Notes under the pieces: model-generated | Database searches by the model: none | What the model was told of the DNA's origin: nothing | What the model saw: only the letters and a program-made list of their open reading frames with translations | Shown: piece after piece, positions 18,338 through 25,952 of the stretch | Numbering within the stretch: position 1 is the stretch's first letter | How the letters are laid out: each line of letters opens with the position of its first letter | Position numbers and translations under genes: made by a program | NCBI GenBank assembly: GCA_964551035.1 | Contig: CAZKBK010000001.1 | Coordinates: 1 to 64,000, forward strand | DNA from: Chryseosolibacter sp964551035 | GTDB lineage: Bacteria > Bacteroidota > Bacteroidia > Cytophagales > Cyclobacteriaceae | DNA: 64,000 bases | Direction of reading: 5' to 3'

Positions 18338-18561
18338 GCGAATATTCTTCACGGTCCAACTTAACCCGGTCTGCACTTCTATTCAAACGTAAAACGCCCG
18401 GCATCCTCTAAAGTATACAATTTGGTGTAAAAATACCGTTATTAAGCACATGGCACGGTATCGGGACGAACGGGCACGATTTATATACTGCCAACAGCAT
18501 TTTCTATTTTTAGGAGATACCATTAATTTGCCCGGATTATAGACAGCTTACCCCTCGGTTG

Positions 18562-19665
18562 ATGGACAGACATTCAAGTCGGCAGAACGCGTTTTCGGAA
18601 AGTCCTGTAAAAGAGTGGGCCTGCTCCGCCGCGGTCGTGCTCGTATCCGCATTGCTACTTTTTTCCGCCAACCCGGCAATGGGTCAGGACCCACAATATT
18701 CCCAGTTCTACGCCGCCCCCCTTTATCTGAACCCTGCCTTTGCGGGCTCGACAGGGCAGGCGCGCGCGGGGCTGAACTACCGCAACCAGTGGCCCGCCAT
18801 CGACGCGAACTTCACGACGATGTCGGCGTACTTCGATTACTTCATCGCCGACAAGCGAAGTGGTGTCGGGCTTCTCCTCACCAACGACCGCGAAGGGCTC
18901 GCCGGCCTGCGCTCGGTCAGCGTCGCGGCCCAGTACTCCTACGAGTTGGAGATCACCAAGCACCTCGGCTTCCGTCCGGGATTCCAGGTTGGATATTTCA
19001 ACAGGGACATCAACTTCGACAAGCTGACTTTCGGCGACCAGTTCGATCCCCTGACGGGAGAAGTGATCAACCCGGCCACCGCGGAACAGTTTGCCGGCCA
19101 GGGCGCGAAGGGTTTTGTCGACCTGGCAGCCGGCGGCGTATTCTTCACCAAGGTGGCATGGCTCGGATTTTCGGCCCACCACCTCAACATGCCGAATCAG
19201 TCCCTCATCGGGGAGGAGGCGCGGTTGCCCATCAAGTATTCCATCCACGGAGGCTTCAAGTACTATATGAAGTCGGGCGTGGTCGGCAGCGGCGTCTACG
19301 CGAGAAATTCCGAACGAAGTATCGCCCCGGCGTTCCAGTACCGGCACCAGGGCCAGTTCGACCAGATGGACCTCGGCGTCTACTTCACCTTCGAACCCCT
19401 GGTACTCGGCACCTGGTACCGCGGCGTGCCTTTCAAGAATGTCGACGGCTTTGTCAACAACGAATCCATTGTCCTGCTTCTCGGCTTCGTCAAGCTCGGC
19501 GCGCAGGACGCCATCAATATCGGCTACAGCTTCGACTACACCATCTCCAGGCTCGGTCCGGGAAGCGGTGGCGCGCACGAGTTCAGCCTGGTGTACACCT
19601 GGCCCATGAGAAATCCGCGCAAGCCCGATCCGGATAAGTTGATGATCCCCTGTCCCGACTTTTAG
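18562..19665 (+). CDS. PorP/SprF family type IX secretion membrane protein
   Basis: The 367-residue outer-membrane protein has the family start QDPQYSQFYAAPLYLNPAFA followed by GSTGQARAGLNYRNQWP, a signal segment before it (VVLVSALLLFSANPAMGQ) and a predicted barrel to the end (SLVYTWPM). PorP/SprF proteins help secrete and anchor substrates with type B sorting domains, matching the divergent surface protein 224 bp away. ATG at 18562 is preferred over TTG at 18559. Confidence 0.93.
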   Translation: MDRHSSRQNAFSESPVKEWACSAAVVLVSALLLFSANPAMGQDPQYSQFYAAPLYLNPAFAGSTGQARAGLNYRNQWPAIDANFTTMSAYFDYFIADKRSGVGLLLTNDREGLAGLRSVSVAAQYSYELEITKHLGFRPGFQVGYFNRDINFDKLTFGDQFDPLTGEVINPATAEQFAGQGAKGFVDLAAGGVFFTKVAWLGFSAHHLNMPNQSLIGEEARLPIKYSIHGGFKYYMKSGVVGSGVYARNSERSIAPAFQYRHQGQFDQMDLGVYFTFEPLVLGTWYRGVPFKNVDGFVNNESIVLLLGFVKLGAQDAINIGYSFDYTISRLGPGSGGAHEFSLVYTWPMRNPRKPDPDKLMIPCPDF

Positions 19666-19673
19666 CCGCTGGT

Positions 19674-19792
19674 AACAGCTAAGAGCTAAGAGCTAAGAGC
19701 TAACAGCCAAGAGCTAACAGCTAAGAGCCAAGAGCTAAGAGCTAAGAGCCGAGAGCTAAGAGCTAACAGCCAATGACCAACAGCCAACATCT
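19674..19792. repeat. 17-unit heptamer array (AAGAGCT type)
   Basis: Perfectly phased 7-bp units AAGAGCT, AACAGCC, AAGAGCC and variants start 9 nt after the PorP stop and run to the start of the arginine leader region. The last four units (AACAGCC, AATGACC, AACAGCC, AACATCT) decay. Confidence 0.9.
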
Positions 19793-19846
19793 GTAAACTA
19801 ACCCTCGTTTGGAATTGAAACTTTTTTTAACGTTTCGGCGTAATAG

Positions 19847-19880
19847 TTTGTCATTGTGAAAACTTTGTCGTTTAACTTTG
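19847..19880 (+). promoter_or_regulatory. Bacteroidota-type promoter of the arginine cluster
   Basis: TAACTTTG at 19873-19880 matches the -7 box TAnnTTTG exactly, and TTTG at 19847-19850 is a -33 element at 22-nt spacing. A second, weaker AAACTTTG lies just upstream. It would start a leader transcript of about 295 nt before the acyltransferase gene. Confidence 0.55.
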
Positions 19881-19939
19881 TATTCGTAACCAACAAAATG
19901 GATGTCTCTTTCTAGGTTAACTAAAACTCTAAAAAGAAA

Positions 19940-20068
19940 TTGAAAACAAACTTCACCCATTTGTCGGCAGCCAAGGCTGCTCATCCCGCCGCCGGAACCT
20001 TTAGGTTCTTCCTTAGCGCCTGTATGGTGACCAGGCGACCGCGACCCGCGAGGTGCCCCCGCATTTGA
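19940..20068 (+). CDS. Candidate arginine-rich leader peptide
   Basis: TTG followed by AAAACAAACTTCACC opens a 42-codon frame beginning MKTNFTHLSAAKAAH. It ends in TRRPRPARCPRI just before TGA: five of the last eleven residues are Arg, with codons AGG, CGA, CGA, AGG and CGC. A shorter 14-residue version could start at ATG 20024. The frame lies between a good promoter and the first arginine gene, inside a region rich in hairpins. It may act as an attenuator peptide that stalls ribosomes when charged Arg-tRNA is scarce, or as an arrest peptide. TTG is also the apparent start of two other genes here (20183, 48260). No homologue is claimed. Confidence 0.5.
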   Translation: MKTNFTHLSAAKAAHPAAGTFRFFLSACMVTRRPRPARCPRI

Positions 20069-20137
20069 TATCCCTAGCGTCTTGTTAGAACAACAGTATG
20101 AGATCCAGGATGTCATACTGGTAATGCCTATTGGCAT
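19967..20137 (+). promoter_or_regulatory. Structured leader (attenuator candidate) of the arginine cluster
   Basis: Stems seen in plus-strand RNA are GCAGC/GCTGC (19967-19980), GAACC/GGTTC (19995-20008), CGCCTG/CAGGCG (20017-20022 with 20032-20037), CAGTATGA/TCATACTG (20094-20101 with 20113-20120, perfect 8 bp) and ATGCC/GGCAT (20124-20137) followed by a U-rich stretch. GATATCC (20067-20073), at the leader ORF stop, can instead pair with GGATGTC (20108-20114), which would block the 8-bp stem. This gives two exclusive folds that ribosome position on the Arg codons could choose between. No strong GC stem with a long U tract exists, so the final step may be translational or Rho-linked. Confidence 0.45.
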
Positions 20138-20182
20138 GATTTGTTATTAACACAACATCCACTTTTTACTTGAAGCATCACA

Positions 20183-20971
20183 TTGGAAATCAAAGATATT
20201 ATTGTCAGACTGGCTACGTCTGACGACACGCACTACGCTGACGCCATCACTACGGAGATGGAAGAATCAGCCAAGGCCCGCGGCACCGGAATTGCCAAGC
20301 GCTCTCCTGAATACATCGTACGAAAGATGCAGGAGGGCAAAGCCGTCATCGCCGTTACCCGCGACAACACCTGGGTAGGTTTCTGTTACATCGAGGCCTG
20401 GGAGCACGAAAAGTACGTCGCGAATTCAGGATTGATCGTCGCCCCGCCCTTCCGCAAGACGGGCGTGGCCACGGAGATCAAAAGCAGGATCTTCAACCTC
20501 TCCCGGGAGATGTATCCGGCGGCCAAGATCTTTGGCCTCACCACCGGCCTTGCTGTCATGAAGATAAACTCCGACCTCGGCTACGAGCCGGTGACCTATT
20601 CCGAACTTACCACCGACGAGGAGTTCTGGAAGGGCTGTCGGAGCTGCGTCAACTACGACATCCTTATGAGCAAAGGCCGGAAGAACTGTATCTGCACCGC
20701 CATGCTCTTCGATCCCGTGGAAGCCGCGGCGAAATTGAACATGCCGTTGCCCCCGGTCCGGAAGGAAACCGTGGTCACCGCCGACGGAAGCCTGGCCCAT
20801 CACCGGCACAGAACATTCAAGGGCAACCTCAGGCTCTACGAGCGCTGGGTGCGTTTCAAACAATCCGTGCTGCTCAAAGGCTTCAGGAAGAAGGACGAGA
20901 AAAAAGACAACAATGGCGGCGCGAGCCCGCAAACGAGAAAGTCTATCCTCAGCTTCTTTTTTTTCTGGTGA
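20183..20971 (+). CDS. GNAT acyltransferase, probable N-acylglutamate synthase
   Basis: The 262-residue protein begins at TTG. The GNAT core covers about 5-165, with the acyl-CoA loop RKTGVATEI (91-99). A Cys cluster CRSC (152-155) and CIC (169-171) could bind zinc. Its position as first gene of the arginine cluster, which has no classical argA or argJ, suggests it acylates glutamate for the pathway. GNAT proteins in this role have been proposed for Bacteroidota that use N-succinyl intermediates. The tail after residue 235 is low complexity (KKDEKKDNNGG, then SFFFFW). Function is inferred from context. Confidence 0.65.
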   Translation: MEIKDIIVRLATSDDTHYADAITTEMEESAKARGTGIAKRSPEYIVRKMQEGKAVIAVTRDNTWVGFCYIEAWEHEKYVANSGLIVAPPFRKTGVATEIKSRIFNLSREMYPAAKIFGLTTGLAVMKINSDLGYEPVTYSELTTDEEFWKGCRSCVNYDILMSKGRKNCICTAMLFDPVEAAAKLNMPLPPVRKETVVTADGSLAHHRHRTFKGNLRLYERWVRFKQSVLLKGFRKKDEKKDNNGGASPQTRKSILSFFFFW

Positions 20972-21144
20972 TTTCGGCGGTTATCATACCGGCGTTTCAC
21001 AGATCATGATCGATGTTTTAATTTTAACCAACTGCTGTCCGGTAAAAATTGGAATTTTACATATAAACTTTGTTCGTAGACCAGGATCGGCGATTTGGGT
21101 TGAGTTTGGAAAAAGCAACCCCCCGTTCGCGCTTGAGTCTTACA

Positions 21145-21228
21145 GTCCCTGCAGATTTGACGCATATTTTTATCTTCGGCCTGGAAGGGGCATGCGCGGA
21201 TCAAAATCAGCGGCAAATCTGTAGGGAC
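21145..21228. repeat. 15-bp inverted repeat in the 405-bp gap before argG
   Basis: GTCCCTGCAGATTTG (21145-21159) and CAAATCTGTAGGGAC (21214-21228) are inverted copies with one difference, which becomes a G-U pair in plus-strand RNA. A 54-nt loop separates them. It resembles the end structure of small interspersed repeats. No gene is credible in 20972-21376; short frames there lack protein features. Confidence 0.55.
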
Positions 21229-21351
21229 GGGGCCCCGCGGCCCTGGAGCGGGCTATGAAACGGGCTTGTGGATGGCAAGATGGACGATGACAAATAAAGT
21301 TGACACGTCACGCGAGACTTTCCCGGACAACAATGATTTTAAATAACGGAA

Positions 21352-21365
21352 TCCCCGTTAGGGGA
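21352..21365 (+). promoter_or_regulatory. Hairpin next to the argG start
   Basis: TCCCC (21352-21356) pairs with GGGGA (21361-21365) around GTTA, ending 11 nt before the argG ATG. It could limit ribosome access or be the end of an upstream transcript. There is no T tract. Confidence 0.35.
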
Positions 21366-21376
21366 ATGATTTTGCA

Positions 21377-22567
21377 ATGAAGAAGAAAGTGGTTTTGGCT
21401 TTTAGTGGCGGACTCGACACGTCGTACTGCGCGAAATACCTCAGCGAAGACATGGGGTATGACGTCCATACGCTGACCGTGAATACCGGCGGCTTCGACG
21501 ACGAGGAACTCAAGACAATCGGAACGCGCGCCCAAAATCTTGGCGTGGCTTCTCATTCCGTCGCGGATGAAACCAGGAACTACTACGAGAAGGTGATCCG
21601 CTTTCTCATATACGGCAATGTGCTGAAGAACAACACCTACCCGCTCAGCGTGAGCGCGGAACGGATGTCTCAGGCCCTGGCTACCGCCGAATATGCGCGC
21701 AAGATCAACGCCGACGCCGTCGCACACGGCAGTACCGGCGCAGGCAACGACCAGGTACGCTTCGACATGATCCTGAACATCCTCCTTCCCGCCGTCGAGA
21801 TCATTACACCCATCCGGGATTTGAAACGCTCGCGCGAGGAGGAAATCGAATACCTCAGGTCGAAGGGCGTCGGGATGAATTTCGAGAAAGCGATGTACTC
21901 CATCAACAAAGGGATCTGGGGAACGTCCGTGGGCGGGAAAGAGACGTTGAAGTCCATGGGCACGCTTCCCGAGGAGGCATGGCCAACACCCGTGTCAAAG
22001 AATGGCAGTGAGACCGTACGCGTGTTTTTCGACAAAGGAGAACTGATCAGGGTGAACGACACCACATTCGGCCACCCGACGGAAGCCATTCAACACCTGC
22101 AGGCGATCGCGGGACCCTATGGCATCGGCAGGGACATCCATGTGGGCGATACCATCATCGGCATCAAGGGGCGGGTCGGCTTTGAAGCTGCCGCGCCCAT
22201 GGTCATCATTAAAGCACACCATGCACTCGAGAAGCATGTGCTCACCAAGTGGCAACTCAGTTGGAAGGACCAACTCGCCCAGTTTTACGGCAACTGGCTG
22301 CACGAAGGCCAGTACCTCGACCCGGTCATGCGGGACATCGAAGCCTTCCTCACCCATGCGCAGCAACACGTGACCGGCGAGGTTCATGTCGAACTGCATC
22401 CATATCGTTTCCAGGTGTTGGGCATCGAGTCAAAGTATGACCTGATGTCGTCGAAGTTTGGGAAATACGGCGAGATGAACCTGGGCTGGACGGGCGACGA
22501 CGTGAAGGGTTTCTCGAAGATATTCGGAAATCAGACGATGATCTACGAACAAGTGAGGAAGAGCTGA
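21377..22567 (+). CDS. argG: Argininosuccinate synthase
   Basis: Joins citrulline and aspartate with ATP. The 396-residue protein opens with the PP-loop VVLAFSGGLDTSYCAKYL and contains AHGSTGAGNDQVRFD, LKRSREEEIEYL and SINKGIWGTSVGG, all expected in ArgG. It follows the acyltransferase after a 405-bp gap that may hold its own promoter, and is followed by a heptamer array, then argC. Confidence 0.97.
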   Translation: MKKKVVLAFSGGLDTSYCAKYLSEDMGYDVHTLTVNTGGFDDEELKTIGTRAQNLGVASHSVADETRNYYEKVIRFLIYGNVLKNNTYPLSVSAERMSQALATAEYARKINADAVAHGSTGAGNDQVRFDMILNILLPAVEIITPIRDLKRSREEEIEYLRSKGVGMNFEKAMYSINKGIWGTSVGGKETLKSMGTLPEEAWPTPVSKNGSETVRVFFDKGELIRVNDTTFGHPTEAIQHLQAIAGPYGIGRDIHVGDTIIGIKGRVGFEAAAPMVIIKAHHALEKHVLTKWQLSWKDQLAQFYGNWLHEGQYLDPVMRDIEAFLTHAQQHVTGEVHVELHPYRFQVLGIESKYDLMSSKFGKYGEMNLGWTGDDVKGFSKIFGNQTMIYEQVRKS

Positions 22568-22672
22568 AGAGCAGAGAGCAGAGAGCTAAGAGCTAAGAGC
22601 AGAGAGCTGAGAGCAGAGAGCAGAGAGCTAAGAGCTGAGAGCAGAGAGCTAAGAGCTGAGAGCAGAGAGCAG
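22568..22672. repeat. 15-unit heptamer array (AGAGCAG/AGAGCTA type)
   Basis: Starting at the base after the argG stop, fifteen uninterrupted 7-bp units run to 22672: AGAGCAG, AGAGCTA and AGAGCTG in mixed order. The array ends 30 nt before argC. Confidence 0.95.
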
Positions 22673-22702
22673 AATACAACTTTACGAACTTATCAACCTA
22701 GA

Positions 22703-23671
22703 ATGATTAAAGCGGGAATTATGGGTGGTGCGGGATACACGGGCGGAGAGATGATCCGCCTGCTGGTCGGGCATCCTGGCGTACAACTCACTTTTGTTCA
22801 CAGTCGCAGCAACGCCGGCAATTCGTTGCACGCCGTGCATCCGGACCTCATCGGGGAAACGGATCTCGCATTTACCGACGGCATCGATCAGGATGTGGAT
22901 GTGCTCTTCCTTTGTCTCGGCCACGGCGAAAGCCGGAAATTCCTGGAGGCGAACGAGATCGATACCCGCATCAAAGTTATCGACCTGAGCCATGACTTCC
23001 GCGGTGGGGATTCCGTGAAGGGACGCGAATTCATTTACGGCTTGCCCGAACTGAACCGGGAAAATATCGTTGGCGCGAAGAACATCGCCAATCCGGGATG
23101 TTTCGCGTCGACGATCCAACTCGGGCTGCTCCCGCTGGCAGACGCGGGCCTGCTTGGCGAAGTGTATGCGACCGGCATCACGGGTTCCACCGGCGCGGGA
23201 CAGAAGCTCCAGCAAACGTCACACTTCAGTTGGCGGGTGAACAATGTCTCCGCCTACAAGACGCTCACGCATCAACACCTGAAGGAGATCACCATGGTGT
23301 TGCGACAGTTGCAGCCGTCGTTTACCGGCGCCTTGCATTTTATCCCCTGGCGCGGCGATTTTCCGCGCGGAATTTTCGTGAGTTCAATGGTCTCGGTGGA
23401 TCGTTCTCTGGAGGAAATCCGAAAAATATACAAGGCCTTCTACGCCGGCGCGGCATTCACGTTCGTGGCCGACGGTGCCGTGGACCTTAAGCAAGTGGTG
23501 AACACGAACAAATGCATCATCGGATTGGAGAAGGAAGGCGACAAGCTCGTCGTGCATTCCATGCTGGATAATTTACTGAAAGGGGCATCGGGTCAGGCGG
23601 TGCAGAATATGAATTTGATGTTTGGACTGGATGAGAAGGCGGGCCTGGCGCTGAAAGGAACGGTGCATTGA
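22703..23671 (+). CDS. argC: N-acyl-gamma-glutamyl-phosphate reductase
   Basis: NADPH-dependent reduction of the acylglutamyl phosphate to the semialdehyde. The 322-residue protein has the Rossmann motif GGAGYTGGE (8-16), catalytic Cys133 in NPGCFAST, and HFIPWRGDFPRGI near residue 215, which replaces the usual HLxPxxRG element. Context with argB and argD fits. The gene is bounded on both sides by heptamer arrays. Confidence 0.95.
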   Translation: MIKAGIMGGAGYTGGEMIRLLVGHPGVQLTFVHSRSNAGNSLHAVHPDLIGETDLAFTDGIDQDVDVLFLCLGHGESRKFLEANEIDTRIKVIDLSHDFRGGDSVKGREFIYGLPELNRENIVGAKNIANPGCFASTIQLGLLPLADAGLLGEVYATGITGSTGAGQKLQQTSHFSWRVNNVSAYKTLTHQHLKEITMVLRQLQPSFTGALHFIPWRGDFPRGIFVSSMVSVDRSLEEIRKIYKAFYAGAAFTFVADGAVDLKQVVNTNKCIIGLEKEGDKLVVHSMLDNLLKGASGQAVQNMNLMFGLDEKAGLALKGTVH

Positions 23672-23859
23672 GCGGAGAGCGGAGAGCGGAGAGCAAAGAG
23701 CAGAGAGCAAAGAGCAGAGAGCGGAGAGCGGAGAGCAAAGAGCAGAGAGCAAAGAGCAGAGAGCGGAGAGCGGAGAGCAAAGAGCAGAGAGCAAAGAGCG
23801 GAGAGCAGAGAGCAAAGAGCAGAGAGCAAAGGGCAAAGAGCAGAGAGTTAAGAGCAAAG
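23671..23859. repeat. 27-unit heptamer array with 42-bp superunits
   Basis: Exactly 27 units of 7 bp (AGCGGAG, AGCAAAG, AGCAGAG) begin on the last base of the argC stop and end 4 nt before the argD ATG. Six-unit blocks of AGCGGAG twice then AGCAAAG/AGCAGAG twice recur at 23678, 23720 and, with one changed unit, 23762. The array has no stop in the argD frame, so argD could be read 65 codons further upstream, but that peptide would be pure repeat. Confidence 0.97.
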
Positions 23860-23862
23860 AAC

Positions 23863-24984
23863 ATGAACCTATTTGACGTATACCCATTATTCGATGTAAA
23901 CCTGGTAAGAGGCGAGGGTGTGTGGGTGTGGGACGACCGGGGGGAAAAGTATCTTGACCTCTATGGTGGCCATGCGGTGATTTCCATAGGGCATTCTCAT
24001 CCCCACTATGTTGAGCGCCTGCATGCACAGCTCCGGAAGATCTCGTTCTATTCAAACAGTGTTCACAACGAATTGCAGGAGGCTCTTGCTGAAAAACTCG
24101 GCACGGTCTCGGGGTATCCGGATTACCAGTTGTTTCTATGCAATTCCGGCGCTGAAGCGAACGAGAATGCGCTCAAGCTTGCTTCCTTCATCACGGGGCG
24201 GAAGAAGGTTATCGCATTCCGGAATGCCTTCCACGGCAGGACATCAGGCGCGGTGGCGGCGACCGACAACCCCAGGATCATTTCTCCCTTCAACGCCAGT
24301 CACGACGTTGAGTTTTTGCCGTTGAATGACGAAAGCGCAATTTCCGGGGCGCTCGATGATAACGTGGCCGCGGTAATCATTGAAGGGATCCAGGGCGTGG
24401 CGGGAATCCGGATGCCCGATGATGCGTTCCTGCAGTTTCTGCAGCGAAGGTGTGATGCCAATGGGTCGATGCTCATCCTGGATGAGATCCAGTCGGGGTA
24501 TGGCCGCACGGGACAATTTTTTGCGCATCAACATGCTGGCATCCGCCCGCATCTGATCACCACAGCGAAAGGGATGGCGAACGGCTTCCCGATCGGGGGT
24601 GTGCTGATCCATCCCGACATTCGCGGCTGGCATGGAATGCTGGGAACAACTTTTGGTGGAAACTATCTGGCGTCAGCGGCGGGCATGGCGGTGCTGGAAG
24701 TCATTGAGCAGGAGCAGCTCATCGCGAATGCGCGCACGATCGGAAACTACTGGTTGCACGCGTTGAAGGATCTGCCGCACACGACCGGCGTCCGGGGCAG
24801 GGGATTGATGATCGGCATCGATTTAGAGGAATCAAAAAAGTCGGTGAGAAACAATTTGCTTTTCAAACACCATATCTTTACCGGTGAAGCCAGGCCCAAT
24901 ACCATCAGGCTTTTGCCGTCCCTCACCATCGCAAGCGGGGAAGCAGATCTTTTCATCGAAGCACTGAAGCAGGAACTGTCATGA
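23863..24984 (+). CDS. argD: N-acylornithine aminotransferase
   Basis: PLP enzyme converting N-acylglutamate semialdehyde to N-acylornithine. The 373-residue protein has LFLCNSGAEANENALKLA (PLP phosphate region, 91-108), Asp207 in ILDEIQSGYGRTG, and the Schiff-base Lys236 in TTAKGMANGFPIGG. ATG 23863 (MNLFDVYPLFDVNLVRGEG) is the normal family start; the open frame upstream is heptamer repeat. Its end overlaps the next gene by ATGA. Confidence 0.95.
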   Translation: MNLFDVYPLFDVNLVRGEGVWVWDDRGEKYLDLYGGHAVISIGHSHPHYVERLHAQLRKISFYSNSVHNELQEALAEKLGTVSGYPDYQLFLCNSGAEANENALKLASFITGRKKVIAFRNAFHGRTSGAVAATDNPRIISPFNASHDVEFLPLNDESAISGALDDNVAAVIIEGIQGVAGIRMPDDAFLQFLQRRCDANGSMLILDEIQSGYGRTGQFFAHQHAGIRPHLITTAKGMANGFPIGGVLIHPDIRGWHGMLGTTFGGNYLASAAGMAVLEVIEQEQLIANARTIGNYWLHALKDLPHTTGVRGRGLMIGIDLEESKKSVRNNLLFKHHIFTGEARPNTIRLLPSLTIASGEADLFIEALKQELS

Positions 24985-25934
24985 AGCATTTTATTTCGGT
25001 AGACGACGCCCACGACATCAACGAGCTGATTCAAAAGGCGCTGGATTACAAAGCTGACCCGTTCCGCGACCGCGAACTTGGACGCGACAAGCGGATCGGT
25101 TTGCTGTTTCTCAACCCGAGCATGCGCACCCGCATCAGTACACAGATCGCCGCGGCAAACCTCGGCATGGAGGCCATCGTCTTCAACGTGGGGCAGGAGG
25201 GTTGGACCCTCGAGTTTGAAGACGAAGCGATCATGAGCGGAAGCACGGTAGAGCACGTGAAAGACGCCGCACCCGTGCTGGGAAAGTATTTCGATGTACT
25301 CGGCATCCGCACATTCCCCACGCTCAAGAACAAGGACGACGATTACAGTGAACTGTTCATCAAACAGTTTGTCAGGTATGCGGGCGTACCCGTCCTCAGC
25401 CTCGAGAGCGCAACCCTGCACCCGCTGCAAAGCCTGACCGATCTTATCACGATCCGGGAAATGTTCAAGGGCAACCGGGTTCCGAAAATTACGCTGACCT
25501 GGGCGCCACACGTAAAAGCGCTGCCCCAATGCGTGGCCAACAGTTTTTCCCAGTGGGTGAACGCCTGGGGGCGCGCGGAGTTTGTCATCGCGCATCCCGA
25601 AGACTACGAACTCGACCCGGCCTTCACCCGGGGCGCAGCCATCACCCACGACCAGGAGTATGCCCTCAAAGACGCCGACTTTGTTTACGTGAAGAACTGG
25701 AGCACCTATCGCGACTACGGACGGATCTACTGCAACGATCCGGATTGGATGTTGACGACCGACAAACTCAACCTCACCAACCATGCGAAGGTAATGCATT
25801 GTCTTCCGGTTCGCAGGAACGTGGAACTTAGCGATGAAGTGCTCGACGGTTTCAGCAGCATCGTCACGCTGCAGGCATCAAACCGCGTGTGGGCGGCGCA
25901 AGCCGTTCTCTCAGAATTGCTTTCGAACGCATAA
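24981..25934 (+). CDS. argF': N-succinylornithine carbamoyltransferase (ArgF' type)
   Basis: Carbamoylates an N-acylated ornithine, not free ornithine. The 317-residue protein has the carbamoyl-phosphate motif SMRTR (47-51, in place of STRTR), HPLQSLTD, and the MHCLPVRRN motif. Residue 90, in STVEHVKDA, is Val. In the characterised family Glu near this position (Xanthomonas) marks N-acetylornithine use, while Pro90 (Bacteroides) marks N-succinylornithine; small residues such as Val are reported to behave like the succinyl type. N-succinylornithine is therefore the likely substrate. Translationally coupled to argD by a 4-nt overlap. Confidence 0.88.
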   Translation: MKHFISVDDAHDINELIQKALDYKADPFRDRELGRDKRIGLLFLNPSMRTRISTQIAAANLGMEAIVFNVGQEGWTLEFEDEAIMSGSTVEHVKDAAPVLGKYFDVLGIRTFPTLKNKDDDYSELFIKQFVRYAGVPVLSLESATLHPLQSLTDLITIREMFKGNRVPKITLTWAPHVKALPQCVANSFSQWVNAWGRAEFVIAHPEDYELDPAFTRGAAITHDQEYALKDADFVYVKNWSTYRDYGRIYCNDPDWMLTTDKLNLTNHAKVMHCLPVRRNVELSDEVLDGFSSIVTLQASNRVWAAQAVLSELLSNA

Positions 25935-25952
25935 TCATATCTGCACCGAACC

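Noticed and set aside
19898..19915. Five-codon ATG frame (MDVSF) just after the arginine promoter
   Set aside because: Too short to judge; it contains no Arg codon and may lie close to the transcript start.
19763..20137. 124-codon minus-strand frame across the arginine leader
   Set aside because: It runs through the heptamer array and the hairpin region, lacks any domain, and opposes the likely leader transcript.
23671..23859. Possible CRISPR array between argC and argD
   Set aside because: The repeats are contiguous 7-bp units without spacers, and no cas gene is present.
23517..24055. Minus-strand frames rich in Leu, Ser, Ala and Cys over the argC-argD array
   Set aside because: These are translations of the 7-bp repeat (7-residue period) and not genes.
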